Positions 52,593-62,160 of a stretch of DNA of 64,000 bases are shown here, in pieces. The stretch is from positions 1 to 64,000 of the forward strand of contig CAKSVM010000004.1 of the NCBI GenBank assembly GCA_934503195.1, given 5' to 3'. Numbering within the stretch: position 1 is the stretch's first letter; the number at the start of each line of letters is the position of its first letter. A model generated the notes under the pieces. That model searched no databases. It was not told the DNA's origin and worked only from the letters and a program-made list of their open reading frames with translations. This stretch comes from an uncultured Eubacteriales bacterium (GTDB lineage Bacteria > Bacillota > Clostridia > Oscillospirales > CAG-272). The position numbers were made by a program, and so were the translations under genes.

Positions 52593-54080
52593 ATGAAAAC
52601 AGATCTGAAAAGACTCACGGCAATTCTCATCCTCGCCGGACTATCAGCCTCCGCGCTTTCCTGCGGCAGTGAAGCTCCGACTCCGGTCGAGTCGACGTCC
52701 GATTCCACTACCGAAACCGACGCCGTGACCGAAAAAGCTTTCCCGTCTCTTCCCGACGACCTGAAGTTCGGCGGAGAGACGATAAACGTCCTTATCCGCG
52801 AGGACAGCGGCTCAGGCTCGGTACTCTGGAAAAACGAATTCGACGTTGAATCCCAGAGCGGCGACGTCGTCAGCGACGCCGTCTGGCAGCGCAATCAGAC
52901 CGTATCGGAGTATCTTGACATAAAGATAAACTACGAAAAGCTCCCCGGCGCGTGGAACGACAAGGATAATTTTCTCTCGACCGTCCGCACGAGCATAATG
53001 GCGTCCGACTCGGCGTGGGACGTCATCGGAAGCTATCAGTACTACACGCCGACGCTTGTCACCGAAGGGCTTTATAAGAATCTCTACGACTTTCCGAACA
53101 TCGACTACTCCGCCGACTGGTGGCCTGACGACTTCATAAACACGATCGCGCTGAAAAACAAGCTCTACTTCATCACCGGAAGCATCGCGCTCTCGTCCTC
53201 GCGCGACATGATCGTCACTTTCTTCAACAAGAAGATCGCCGATGAATTCAGCATCGACCCCTACAAGATCGTAAAGGACGGCGAATGGACGATCGACAAG
53301 GCAAACGAACTCTCGTCGCTCGTCGCGGGCGACCTCAACGGCGACGGCAAAATGACTCTCGGCGATGACCGCTTCGGATACATGAACTATTCGGTCGGCG
53401 AATATCTCGTCTCGGGCGGAACAAAGCCCTCCGACCGCAACGCCGACGGACTCCCCGAATACCGGCTTACCGACGAGAGATATGCCAATGTCGTGTCAAA
53501 GCTCCAGTCGCTGCTCTTTGACTGCGATGGCTCGGTCAGCTATCCGCAGAGTTCGGCGTATCAGGAGCGCAACAGCATCTTCAAGAACGATCAGGTACTC
53601 TTCTTTGTCACCGGACTCGCGCAGTCGGACGAGTTCCGTGACATGGACTCGGATTTCGGCATAATCCCAATCGTGAAGCTCGATAAGGAGCAGGAGAATT
53701 ACTACACACGGCTTGGCGACAGCTATACAGTCTTCGGCGTCCCGGTCGACTCGGGTAAGGACGACGAGCTTGTCGGCGCGTTCCTTGAGGCGATGGCGTA
53801 TGAGGGCTACAAGACCGTTTCCCCGGCGTATTATTCGACTGTCCTCAAGGACAAGATCTCGCGTGACACCGAGTCGATCGAGATGCTTGAGATGATTCAG
53901 AAGAATCTCGTCTACACCTTCGACTATCTCTATTCGTCGGTTCTCGGCGACGTCGGATCGGTCATGCGTGCTCCGCTTCAGGACAAGTCTGTCGGCTTCG
54001 CGTCATATGTAGCGGCAAGAATAGACTCGTGGCAGGCAAGCCTTGACAGACTTGTCGCGAAGTTCGATGATCTGAACTAG
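52593..54080 (+). CDS. Extracellular solute-binding lipoprotein
   Basis: A 495-residue lipoprotein, lipobox ALSC with Cys24. Family marks: GDVVSDAVWQRNQTVSEYLD, IVKDGEWTIDKANELS, the calcium-loop-like DLNGDGKMTLGDDRFGY and a variant KLDKEQENYY where its relatives have KYDESQ. AAAAAGGAG decides ATG 52593; the frame is open from 52521. It heads a module with a GH28 and an (alpha/alpha)6 glycosidase, so the ligand is probably an oligogalacturonide or other pectic fragment. Confidence 0.88.
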   Translation: MKTDLKRLTAILILAGLSASALSCGSEAPTPVESTSDSTTETDAVTEKAFPSLPDDLKFGGETINVLIREDSGSGSVLWKNEFDVESQSGDVVSDAVWQRNQTVSEYLDIKINYEKLPGAWNDKDNFLSTVRTSIMASDSAWDVIGSYQYYTPTLVTEGLYKNLYDFPNIDYSADWWPDDFINTIALKNKLYFITGSIALSSSRDMIVTFFNKKIADEFSIDPYKIVKDGEWTIDKANELSSLVAGDLNGDGKMTLGDDRFGYMNYSVGEYLVSGGTKPSDRNADGLPEYRLTDERYANVVSKLQSLLFDCDGSVSYPQSSAYQERNSIFKNDQVLFFVTGLAQSDEFRDMDSDFGIIPIVKLDKEQENYYTRLGDSYTVFGVPVDSGKDDELVGAFLEAMAYEGYKTVSPAYYSTVLKDKISRDTESIEMLEMIQKNLVYTFDYLYSSVLGDVGSVMRAPLQDKSVGFASYVAARIDSWQASLDRLVAKFDDLN

Positions 54081-54088
54081 GAGCGGAA

Positions 54089-55270
54089 ATGTACTCAAAA
54101 ACAATAACCGACTTCGGCGCGGTCGGCGACGGCGTCACAAAATGCACGAAAGCGATTCAGGCGGCGGTCGACGACTGCGCCGCGCATGGCGGCGGTGAGG
54201 TGATAGTCGAGGACGGAAGCTTCGTCACAGGAACAATATTCCTGAAAAGCGACGTTCATCTCGTCATCCGACCGACCGCGAGACTCCTCGCCGGACTTGA
54301 CTCGGAGGATTATCCGGATTTTGATCCCTGCTTTGACAAAACCTTCGCGCCGAGAAGAACCGCGAGATGCCTTATCTACGCGGAAAACTGCGAGAATATC
54401 GGAATCTCGGGCGGCGGTGTCATCGACTGCCGCGGAGAAAATTTCTGCGAATACACACCATATGACCGCTTTTACAGAAGAAAAACCAACAGTCTCCCGG
54501 CGCGGATGATCTTCTTCTATCAGTGCCGCGATGTTATGATTGAAAATATCTCGGTTCTCGAAATGGCGGGCGGATGGGCGTTCTGGATAAACGGTTGTGA
54601 CAGGGTCAGATTCTCGCGGCTGACTGTAAGATGCAATCCGCTCTATCCGAATTCGGACGGCGTGCATATCAACTGCTCGCGCGACGTTTTCCTCTCGGAC
54701 AGCATTCTTGACTGCGGCGACGACTGCGTAATCCTGCGCGCGAACACTAAAACCCTGCCGGAAAAGCGTCCCTGCGAGCGGATCGCGGTCACGAACTGCA
54801 CGCTTTCAAGTAATTCCTGCGCGATACGCATCGGCTGGACTAACGACGGCGTGATACAGAACAGCGTATTTTCGGATCTCTCGATAACCGACAGCTGGTA
54901 CGGAATCTCGATCGAGTTCCCGAAAAAATCTCCCGAACCGTTCACAGATCAGGGCGACGACTCGACAGTCGTCAGAAATCTCACATTTGACAATATAGTG
55001 ATGGATAATCTCGAAACCTCTCCGATACGGCTGCTTTCGTATCCTTACAACAAGGTCGATTCGATCAGCGGCATAACCTTCAGAGGCATAACCGCGGCGT
55101 CGAAGGAGCTTCCGGTTTTCAGAGTCGAAAAGGGCGTAAAGGTCTGCCGGATAAGGCTTTCCGACTGCGATTTCCGGACGCTTTCGGAATCCGGGACGAT
55201 TGAGTTTACCAACATTTCCGAGGTTTCAATGAATAACGTCTCGTTTGGTAATCTGCATGAGGATAGCTGA
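54089..55270 (+). CDS. GH28 family polygalacturonase-like hydrolase
   Basis: A 393-residue right-handed beta-helix enzyme. It starts ITDFGAVGDGVTKCTKAIQA, the usual opening of GH28, and carries the catalytic block NSDGVHINCSRDV and CGDDCVILRA (Asp residues); the G-H-G motif of classical polygalacturonases is replaced by NSCAIRIGW. There is no signal peptide, so it acts in the cytoplasm on imported oligogalacturonides or rhamnogalacturonan pieces. GGAGCGG precedes the ATG, nine bases after the solute-binding gene. Its end overlaps the next gene. Confidence 0.88.
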   Translation: MYSKTITDFGAVGDGVTKCTKAIQAAVDDCAAHGGGEVIVEDGSFVTGTIFLKSDVHLVIRPTARLLAGLDSEDYPDFDPCFDKTFAPRRTARCLIYAENCENIGISGGGVIDCRGENFCEYTPYDRFYRRKTNSLPARMIFFYQCRDVMIENISVLEMAGGWAFWINGCDRVRFSRLTVRCNPLYPNSDGVHINCSRDVFLSDSILDCGDDCVILRANTKTLPEKRPCERIAVTNCTLSSNSCAIRIGWTNDGVIQNSVFSDLSITDSWYGISIEFPKKSPEPFTDQGDDSTVVRNLTFDNIVMDNLETSPIRLLSYPYNKVDSISGITFRGITAASKELPVFRVEKGVKVCRIRLSDCDFRTLSESGTIEFTNISEVSMNNVSFGNLHEDS

Positions 55271-56474
55271 ATATGACCTTTCCGCGCTTCCGGATGTGAC
55301 GCCGGAACGCACGCCGGATATTGCCACGAGAGACGCGATTCTTGATAAGCTGTGGCTTATCGCGCTTTACGATGTCGAAAGGAATTTCTGCATCGCGACA
55401 GAATGGGGCAGGACTTTCTCCGCCGGAGCTTACGGAAAGGATTTTTCCGGACTCGTCTTCAATCGTGATGTCGCTTATTCGGGTCTTCTCGGACTGAATC
55501 GTGTATTTCCGGAAAAGATGCTTGAGAGTCTCAAGACAATCCGCGAATGCCGTAAAGCACTTGATTTTCACTGTTTCGAAGCCTGCGGAAGCCGTCTTCG
55601 CGGCGTAGACGGTGTGATATGCGAGGATCTGACACCCGCGGAATTCTTCAAAAAGCGCAGAAAAGCGTCCGCGATCAATAAGACTGACGACGTCTGTTGG
55701 CTATGGTGTGCCGAGGATCTTCTTGACCGCAACGGATATAATGAGTGGGAATGGCTCTATGAAAATGGGGAATATTGTTTTTCGCGGCTGTATGAACCAT
55801 TTTACGATGAATCGGACGGGATGTATTATGGTCAGCCGACCTTTATCGACGTCGGTCACAGCGGATATCCGGACGGTTACAACGAGATCACCGAAGAAGG
55901 ACGCAACCGATGCGTCTGGCTGAAAGCGGCGTCAACAAACTGTCTCTATTATAAGGGACTGCGTGTCATGGAACGCGCGGCAAAAATTCTTGGAAAAGAC
56001 GCCGGATTCTATTCCGAGCGCGCCGGGAGATTAAAAGATTCGATACGTGAAAAGCTCGTTGATTCTGAGGGACATATATGTTATTTTCTCTACCCAGAAG
56101 GAAAGCACGAGAAACGGCGCGACGCGCTCGGAACAGCGTTCTGTGTCCTGTGCGGCATAGCGGAGGATAAGCGGCTTTTCGAGGATTACCCGATCACTGC
56201 ACTCGGCGTGCCGCTTCTGAATCCTTTCTATCCGCGCGGCGATTATTATCACAATAACAGCGCGTGGCCGTTTGCCGACACCTTCTTTCTGAAAGCGCGT
56301 GACGCCGCGCTCGGAACTGACAGTTCCGGACTGCGGCTTTCGATACTATTGAACTCGTTCCGCGATGGGCACTTCAGGGAGTACCGCGATCTGAGAAGCG
56401 GCGAGATCTCGGGTTCGTGGGCGCAGCTATGGACAACCGCCGCGTTTATCGGAGTTATGGTTGAAAGACAGTAA
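55257..56474 (+). CDS. (alpha/alpha)6-barrel glycosidase-like protein
   Basis: A 405-residue cytoplasmic protein with helical-barrel features: IALYDVERNFCIATEWGR, DVCWLWCAEDLLDRNGYNEW, GMYYGQPTFIDVGHSGYPDG, NCLYYKGLRVMERAAKIL, HNNSAWPFADTFFLKA and GSWAQLWTTAAFIG. It resembles MGH1-like/GH63/GH37-type enzymes, but the exact family is not certain. The frame opens at TTG 55245; ATG 55257 is the likely start. It overlaps the GH28 gene by 14 bases, so translation is coupled. A terminator follows. Confidence 0.65.
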   Translation: MRIAEYDLSALPDVTPERTPDIATRDAILDKLWLIALYDVERNFCIATEWGRTFSAGAYGKDFSGLVFNRDVAYSGLLGLNRVFPEKMLESLKTIRECRKALDFHCFEACGSRLRGVDGVICEDLTPAEFFKKRRKASAINKTDDVCWLWCAEDLLDRNGYNEWEWLYENGEYCFSRLYEPFYDESDGMYYGQPTFIDVGHSGYPDGYNEITEEGRNRCVWLKAASTNCLYYKGLRVMERAAKILGKDAGFYSERAGRLKDSIREKLVDSEGHICYFLYPEGKHEKRRDALGTAFCVLCGIAEDKRLFEDYPITALGVPLLNPFYPRGDYYHNNSAWPFADTFFLKARDAALGTDSSGLRLSILLNSFRDGHFREYRDLRSGEISGSWAQLWTTAAFIGVMVERQ

Positions 56475-56486
56475 CCGCCTGAACAT

Positions 56487-56526
56487 GAAAAGAACAGCAG
56501 AAAGATATGGTCTGCTGTTCTTTTTC
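56487..56526 (+). terminator. Terminator of the pectin module
   Basis: AAAGAACAGCAG and CTGCTGTTCTTT form a perfect stem of at least 12 bp with an 11-base loop, followed by TTC and preceded by an A-run. Confidence 0.92.
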
Positions 56527-56650
56527 TGCGCTGTATATCGTGGCGACTGTTTGCGCCTCAAAAAAGTAGGCAAGCAAGAAAAAATATGCTATAATAAGTA
56601 TACAGCAAACCACAAATCAGGAGAGAGAATAGAAATGTACGGAAAATCAG

Positions 56651-57256
56651 TCAAATACTGCCCTCCACACCCCTCACCCACTTGAAAAACGTCGAGCGCG
56701 AGATAACGAGCAGCTCGGCCGCCCGTTCCGCTGTCAGTATTCCGGACACCCATTTATCCCTCACCTCCGGAAAATTCTCCGGACGTTCAAGCTTCGGCCG
56801 CCAGAATTTCACTCCGCGCAGCTTTGCCGCCGCGATTCCCTCCGCCTGACGCTGGCTCGTGAACTCGCGCTCGGTCTGCGCAACGTACGAAAGCAGCTGC
56901 AAAACAATGTCCGCGATCACAACGCCCGTCAGATCCTTTCCCTGCCCTGTGTTCAGAAGCGGCATATCGAGGACGATTATCTCAACACGCTTGTCCTTCG
57001 TCAGAAGCCGCCACTGCTACAGAATCTCGTTTTAATTCCGTCCGAGCCGGTCGATGCTCTTGACCACAATCGTGTCGCCCGGCCTCAGCTTGCCGAGAAG
57101 CTTCAGATATCCCGGACGCGAAAAATCCTTTCCCGACTGCTTGTCCATGTAGATGTTTCTCGGCTCGATGCCGAATTCCTCCATTGCGACCATCTGCCTG
57201 TCCTCGTTCTGATCACGGGACGATACCCGTATGTAAGCGTATTCCTTTGTTTCCAT
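56651..57256 (-). pseudogene. Serine recombinase (resolvase/invertase type) with two nonsense codons
   Basis: From ATG 57256 (AAGGAG upstream) the frame encodes the resolvase catalytic domain: EYAYIRVSSRDQNEDRQ (active Ser), MDKQSGKDFSRPGYLKLL and IVVKSIDRLGRN. Then come TAA at 57034-57032 and a TAG five codons on. The same frame continues as QWRLLTKDKRVEIIVLDMPL, QTEREFTSQRQAEGIAAAKL and a C-terminal HTH. Only the two stops separate it from an intact small invertase of about 200 residues. It is a recent pseudogene. Confidence 0.9.
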
Positions 57257-57332
57257 TGTATAATTCTCCTTGTGCTTTTTTGGATTTTCATACATAATTA
57301 TAAAATAAAGGTTTGAACAAATTCCGGATATC

Positions 57333-57366
57333 AAAAAGCGGCGGATCGTTAAAATCCGCCGCTTTT
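57333..57366. terminator. Bidirectional terminator of the suf operon
   Basis: AAAAGCGGCGGAT (57334-57346) and ATCCGCCGCTTTT (57353-57365) pair perfectly over 13 bp with a 6-base loop. The A-run and T-run on each side let it serve both strands. Confidence 0.93.
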
Positions 57367-57401
57367 CTATTTATTCTTTTTTTATGACGCGTAAATTCAG
57401 G

Positions 57402-57827
57402 TCAGGACTCGCCAAGACTCTTTTTGAGCGTTCTCCAGCCGAGCATCGCGCACTTGACTCTCGCCGGCATATGCGAGACGTCGCGGAGCGCGGACGCCTC
57501 TTCAAGGCTCTCGATCTCCTCCTCGCTCGCCTCGCCGCGGATCATTCTTGTGAAGATGTCGCAGAGCTTCAACGCCTCTTCCTTCTTCTTTCCGATTACC
57601 ATTCCAAGCATTATATCGACCGAGGCCTGCGAAATCGCGCAGCCGTCGCCGACAAACGCGCCGTCGACTATCACACCGTTCTCGGTCTTCAGCCGAAGCT
57701 CGATTTCGTCGCCGCAGCTCGGATTCACGCCCTGAAGCACGATATCCGCGTCGGGAAGCTCATGCTTGTACTCCGGATGGATGTTGTGTTCGGTCAGTAT
57801 CTCGTTGTAAAAGCTTCTATTTTCCAT
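57402..57827 (-). CDS. sufU: Fe-S cluster scaffold/sulfur transfer protein SufU
   Basis: A 141-residue protein with the SufU/NifU-like zinc or cluster ligands: GVNPSCGDEIEL, VGDGCAISQASVDIM and PARVKCAMLGWRTL, plus the SufU-type insertion between the second and third cysteine. It takes sulfur from SufS and passes it to SufBCD. Its start overlaps the end of sufS by 11 bases. It is the last gene of the suf operon. Confidence 0.95.
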   Translation of the reverse strand: MENRSFYNEILTEHNIHPEYKHELPDADIVLQGVNPSCGDEIELRLKTENGVIVDGAFVGDGCAISQASVDIMLGMVIGKKKEEALKLCDIFTRMIRGEASEEEIESLEEASALRDVSHMPARVKCAMLGWRTLKKSLGES

Positions 57828-59034
57828 ATCCCATTCGCTCCCTTATCGTCAAGAGACATTCCAAAAATCTGTCGGCGTCTTCCTTCGTGTTGTAGAAGGC
57901 AAACGACGCGCGGACAGTCGATCTGTAGCCGAGATATTTCAGAAGCGGCTCGGCGCAGTGATGACCCGCTCTGACCGCGATATTCTCGGACGCGAAGATC
58001 TCGCCGACGTCGTGCGGATGCACATCGTCTATCGTGAAGGTTATGATCCCGTTGTGTTCGGCCGGATCGTCCGAGCCGAGGATGTTGACGTGCGGAATTT
58101 CCCTCATCTTATTGAACGCATACGACGACACCTCAAGCTCGCGCGCGTGGATTGTATCGAATCCGATTTCGTCCACATATCCGATCGCCGCTCCGAGTCC
58201 GTACGCGCCCGAAGCGTTGACCGTTCCGGCCTCGAATTTATGCGGAAGCTCGGCAAAAACCGCCGACTCGCGCGACACCGACTCGATCATCTCGCCGCCT
58301 GAGAGGAAGGGCGGCATCTCATCGAGAAGCTCCTCACGCCCCCAGAGCGCGCCGATTCCCATCGGAGCGTAGATCTTATGCCCCGAAAACGCGAAGAAAT
58401 CGGCTCCGAGTTCATTCACGTCAACCTTCATATGCGGCGTGCTCTGCGCGCCGTCGACAACCATCACCGCGCCGTGTGAATGCGCCATCCCGGCGATCTC
58501 TTTTATCGGGTTGACTCTTCCGAGGACGTTTGAGACCTGCGCCATCGCGACAAGTCTCGTCCGGTCGGAAAACTGCGCCTCGACCTTGTCAAGGTCAAAG
58601 CTTCCGTCCTTTTCGCACTCGAGGAACTTAAGCTTCGCCCCGGTCATTCTCGCGACCATCTGCCACGGCAGGAGATCGCTGTGATGCTCGGTTATCGAAA
58701 CGAGAATCTCGTCCCCGGGCTTTATGTGCGAAAGCCCATAGCTGTAGGCGACGAGATTCAGTCCCTCGGTCGTGTTGCGGGTGAAGATGACCTCCTCGGG
58801 TCTTTTCGCGCCGATGAAATCGGCCACGATCTGCCGCGCGTTTTCAAGATCCTCGGTCGCCTCGACGCTCAGTGAATAGAGTCCGCGAAGGGGATTCGCG
58901 TTGTGATTCTCATAGAAATATCTCTCGGCCTCAAGCACCTTTTCCGGACGCTGAGCCGTCGCGGCGTTATCGATATAGACTATGCCGCTGTTTCTGAATA
59001 TCGGGAAATCCGATTTGTAGTCGCGCATTTTCAT
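57817..59034 (-). CDS. sufS: Cysteine desulfurase SufS
   Basis: A 405-residue PLP enzyme of the group II cysteine desulfurase family: VYIDNAATAQRPEKVLEAE, FTRNTTEGLNLVAYSYG, FFAFSGHKIYAPMGIG (PLP lysine) and VRAGHHCAEPLLKYLG (catalytic Cys). It releases sulfur from cysteine as a persulfide for SufU. It overlaps sufD by four bases (ATGA) and sufU by 11. Confidence 0.96.
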   Translation of the reverse strand: MKMRDYKSDFPIFRNSGIVYIDNAATAQRPEKVLEAERYFYENHNANPLRGLYSLSVEATEDLENARQIVADFIGAKRPEEVIFTRNTTEGLNLVAYSYGLSHIKPGDEILVSITEHHSDLLPWQMVARMTGAKLKFLECEKDGSFDLDKVEAQFSDRTRLVAMAQVSNVLGRVNPIKEIAGMAHSHGAVMVVDGAQSTPHMKVDVNELGADFFAFSGHKIYAPMGIGALWGREELLDEMPPFLSGGEMIESVSRESAVFAELPHKFEAGTVNASGAYGLGAAIGYVDEIGFDTIHARELEVSSYAFNKMREIPHVNILGSDDPAEHNGIITFTIDDVHPHDVGEIFASENIAVRAGHHCAEPLLKYLGYRSTVRASFAFYNTKEDADRFLECLLTIRERMGYGK

Positions 59035-59948
59035 TCCTCCCCGAGAAGTCCGAGAACGAGCTTTTCGAATTCTTCGTCGCCCGAAAGTCTCGCCGGACGC
59101 TCGATCGCGGCTCTCGCCATGACCCTCTCGGCCTCGGCGCGTTCGATTCCGCGGCTCTCAAAGTAGAAGAGTGTGGCGTCGTCAAGCTCGCCGATCGTCG
59201 CTCCGTGGCTTCCGTCGACATTCTCCTCGGCGCAGAGGATTATCGGAACCGTCTTGTTTGAAACGTCGTCCCCGAGAAGAAGCACAGTCTCGTTCTCGCT
59301 TCCGACCGAACCGGCCGAACCCTTTTTGAAATCGATCGTCCCGCGGAAAACCTTCTTAGCCGCGTCAAGCAGCGCGCCGGAGGCGGTGATCTTACTCTCA
59401 GTCTCTTTTCCGTACTGATTCACGGTCAGATTCATGTCGATCGTCTGGGAATTTCTTCCGAGATATCCGAAGTCGGCCGAAAACACGCTCTTATCACCGC
59501 GAAGCTCAACCGTGTTGTCGGCGTAGCAGTCGCCGCTTCCCATGATTATCGTGAGAAGATCAAATTCCGACTTCTCGCCGCACTCGGCCGAAATCTCGTG
59601 GCGCAGAATCCCGCCGTCGGGATATAAAAGCTGCACGACGCGCACCTTCGCGCCGTTTTCTATTTTCAGCGAGAGCTTGGTGTAAAGCTTCGATTTCGCC
59701 GTCACAGTCTCGAAGAGAGTGACCGCGCTGTCGGCTCCCGCCGCGATATTCATGAGCTTCGACGAATATCCGTCTCCGTCATCCTTAACGTCAATTCTGA
59801 GCGGCGCGGGACATTCGCCGCGCTTTGCCGTGAAATCGGTGGTTTCAAGCGGCTTTTCGTTTTCATTGTCCCATTCGAGTTTTACCTCGTTCACACCGAG
59901 TCGGTTCCACGTTCTCGTGGCGAGTCGGTTTATTGTAATTTCCTGCAT
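59031..59948 (-). CDS. sufD: Fe-S cluster assembly protein SufD
   Basis: A 305-residue SufB/SufD-family protein, shorter than E. coli SufD (about 420) as is common in Clostridia. The C-terminal block shows NVDGSHGATIGELDDATLFY and RGIERAEAERVMARA, the conserved core with His. It partners SufB and SufC in the scaffold complex. AAGGAA precedes its ATG, 26 bases after sufB. Confidence 0.92.
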   Translation of the reverse strand: MQEITINRLATRTWNRLGVNEVKLEWDNENEKPLETTDFTAKRGECPAPLRIDVKDDGDGYSSKLMNIAAGADSAVTLFETVTAKSKLYTKLSLKIENGAKVRVVQLLYPDGGILRHEISAECGEKSEFDLLTIIMGSGDCYADNTVELRGDKSVFSADFGYLGRNSQTIDMNLTVNQYGKETESKITASGALLDAAKKVFRGTIDFKKGSAGSVGSENETVLLLGDDVSNKTVPIILCAEENVDGSHGATIGELDDATLFYFESRGIERAEAERVMARAAIERPARLSGDEEFEKLVLGLLGEE

Positions 59949-59974
59949 ATTTTTTCCTTCGCCTTTCGTGGAGT

Positions 59975-61399
59975 TTATCCGATGCTGCCCTTCATTTCAA
60001 GTCTTATGAGATTGTTCATCTCGACCGCGTACTCAACCGGCAGTTCCTTTGAAACGTTGTCGGCAAATCCGCTGACAATCAGCGCGCGGGCGTCTTCCTC
60101 GCTCATTCCGCGGCTCATCAGGTAGAATACCGTGTCGCCGCTGATGCTTCCGATCTTCGCCTCGTGGCCGATATTCGCGTCCTTGGTTCTGATGTCCATC
60201 GCCGGAACCGTGTCCGAGCGCGACTCGGAATCGAGCATCAGCGACTGGCACGAAACCGAGGACTTCGCCCCGGACGCGCCCTTCTCAACGACCACACTCG
60301 ATCTGAACGTGCTGATTCCGCCCGATTTGCTTATCGATCTGGTATTCATATAGGACGACGTGTTCTTTCCGATATGAACGACCTTCGCTCCGGTGTCAAG
60401 ATTCTGTCCGGCTCCCGCGAAGGTGACTCCGGTGAACTCCATGCGCGAGTTGTCACCCTTGAGAACGCTCATCGGATAGAGACATCCGACGTGCGAGCCG
60501 AAGGATCCCGAAACCCACTCGATCGTTCCACCCTCCTCGACCAGCGCGCGCTTGGTGTTGAGGTTGTACATATTCTTCGACCAGTTCTCAATCGTCGAGT
60601 ATCTGAGCTTCGCGTTCTTCTTGACATAAAGCTCGACGCATCCGGCGTGGAGATTCGCCACATTGTACTTCGGCGCGGAGCATCCCTCGATGAAATGCAG
60701 GCTCGCGCCCTCGTCAACGATTATCAGCGTATGCTCAAACTGACCCGCGCCCTTGGCGTTGAGTCTGAAATACGACTGAAGCGGAATTGAGACCTGAACT
60801 CCCTTAGGAACGTAGACAAACGATCCGCCCGACCAGACCGCGCCGTGCAGAGCCGCGAACTTGTGATCGCGCGGGGTAACGAGCTTCATGAAATATTTCT
60901 GCACCATATCGGCGTATTCTCCGTGAAGCGCGCTCTCCATGTCGGTGTAGACGACTCCCTCGGCCGCGACCGATTCCTTGACGTTGTGATAGACCAGCTC
61001 GGAATCGTACTGCGCGCCGACTCCGGCGAGCGATTTCCGCTCGGCCTCGGGGATTCCGAGACGATCAAAGGTGTCCTTGATATCCTGCGGGACGTTCTTC
61101 CAGTCGTTCTGCATTTTGGTGTTCGGACGGACATAGGTCGCGATCTTTTCGATATTCAGCCCCTCGATCGAAGGCCCCCAGTCGGGGATCGGCGTCTCGT
61201 TGTAGATCTGAAGCGAATGAAGTCTGAACTGCTGCATCCAGACCGGGTCGTTCTTCTCCTTTGAGAGCTTATCGACGATCTCCGGCGTGAGTCCGGCCTC
61301 CATGCGGTAGGCGTCGTGTTCCTCGTCGCGGATGTCGTAGACGCTCCGGTCGATATCCTCGACTATCGTTTTTTCCTTTTCCTTGACCGCCATACTCAT
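59975..61399 (-). CDS. sufB: Fe-S cluster scaffold SufB
   Basis: A 474-residue beta-helix scaffold: WMQQFRLHSLQIYNETPIPD at the N-terminus, GAVWSGGSFVYVPKGVQVSI, EGCSAPKYNVANLHAGCVEL and the C-terminal SVSCQSLMLDSESRSDTVPA, then GHEAKIGSISGDTVFYLMSR. It assembles the cluster with SufC and SufD. It overlaps sufC by four bases (ATGA). Confidence 0.97.
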   Translation of the reverse strand: MSMAVKEKEKTIVEDIDRSVYDIRDEEHDAYRMEAGLTPEIVDKLSKEKNDPVWMQQFRLHSLQIYNETPIPDWGPSIEGLNIEKIATYVRPNTKMQNDWKNVPQDIKDTFDRLGIPEAERKSLAGVGAQYDSELVYHNVKESVAAEGVVYTDMESALHGEYADMVQKYFMKLVTPRDHKFAALHGAVWSGGSFVYVPKGVQVSIPLQSYFRLNAKGAGQFEHTLIIVDEGASLHFIEGCSAPKYNVANLHAGCVELYVKKNAKLRYSTIENWSKNMYNLNTKRALVEEGGTIEWVSGSFGSHVGCLYPMSVLKGDNSRMEFTGVTFAGAGQNLDTGAKVVHIGKNTSSYMNTRSISKSGGISTFRSSVVVEKGASGAKSSVSCQSLMLDSESRSDTVPAMDIRTKDANIGHEAKIGSISGDTVFYLMSRGMSEEDARALIVSGFADNVSKELPVEYAVEMNNLIRLEMKGSIG

Positions 61400-62148
61400 T
61401 CCTCCGTTCTGACGGCAGAGAAGCCCTTTTCGTTGATCTCATCGACCAGCTCCGCGCCGCCGTTTCTGACGATGACGCCGTTTTCCATGACGTGCGCGCT
61501 GTCTACTTGAAGCGCCTCAAGGATTCTCGTGCTGTGCGTGATGATGAGAAGCGAACCCTTTACCTTCTCGCGGTAAAGGCTGACTCCGTTCGAGACGATT
61601 CTGACCGCGTCAACGTCGAGTCCCGAGTCGGTTTCGTCGAGGATCGCGAGCTTCGGTTCGAGCATCAGCATCTGAAGGATCTCGGCCTTCTTCTTTTCTC
61701 CGCCCGAGAAGCCGACGTTGAGATCGCGCTCGGCGTATGACTCGTCCATCGAGAGAAGCTTCATCGTCTCGGCGAGCTTTTTCTTGAAGTCCCAGAGTCT
61801 GACGCGCTTTCCGGTCTTCTGTTCAAGCGCGGAGCGGATGAAGGCCGAGAGCGTCACTCCGGGAACCTCGGGCGGATTCTGGAACGAGAGGAAGATTCCC
61901 TTCTTCGCCCTCTCGTTCACCGGAAGATCGGTGATATCCTCACCGTCAAAGATGATTTTTCCGGAAGTTATGGTATAGACCGGGTTTCCGGTGATAGCGT
62001 AGCCGAGAGTTGATTTTCCGGTTCCGTTCGGACCCATCAGGACATGAGTCTCATCGCGGCCGATATCAAGACATACGCCGCGAAGAATCTGCTTTTCGCC
62101 TACACTCACATGGAGGTCGTTTATCTGTAAAATATTCTTATCCGACAT
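61396..62148 (-). CDS. sufC: Fe-S assembly ATPase SufC
   Basis: A 250-residue ABC-type ATPase without a membrane part: Walker A GPNGTGKST, Q-loop LSFQNPPEVPG, signature FSGGEKKKAEILQM, Walker B LAILDETDSGLD and H-loop IITHSTRIL. It drives the SufBCD scaffold. TAAGGAG precedes the ATG, 12 bases after the Rrf2 gene. Confidence 0.97.
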   Translation of the reverse strand: MSDKNILQINDLHVSVGEKQILRGVCLDIGRDETHVLMGPNGTGKSTLGYAITGNPVYTITSGKIIFDGEDITDLPVNERAKKGIFLSFQNPPEVPGVTLSAFIRSALEQKTGKRVRLWDFKKKLAETMKLLSMDESYAERDLNVGFSGGEKKKAEILQMLMLEPKLAILDETDSGLDVDAVRIVSNGVSLYREKVKGSLLIITHSTRILEALQVDSAHVMENGVIVRNGGAELVDEINEKGFSAVRTEE

Positions 62149-62160
62149 TTCTTTTTCTCC

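Noticed and set aside
57032..57040. Stop-codon readthrough or recoding in the recombinase
   Set aside because: Two different stops (TAA and TAG) in a gene of no known recoding type, while all other genes end normally at both; simple mutation is the better explanation.
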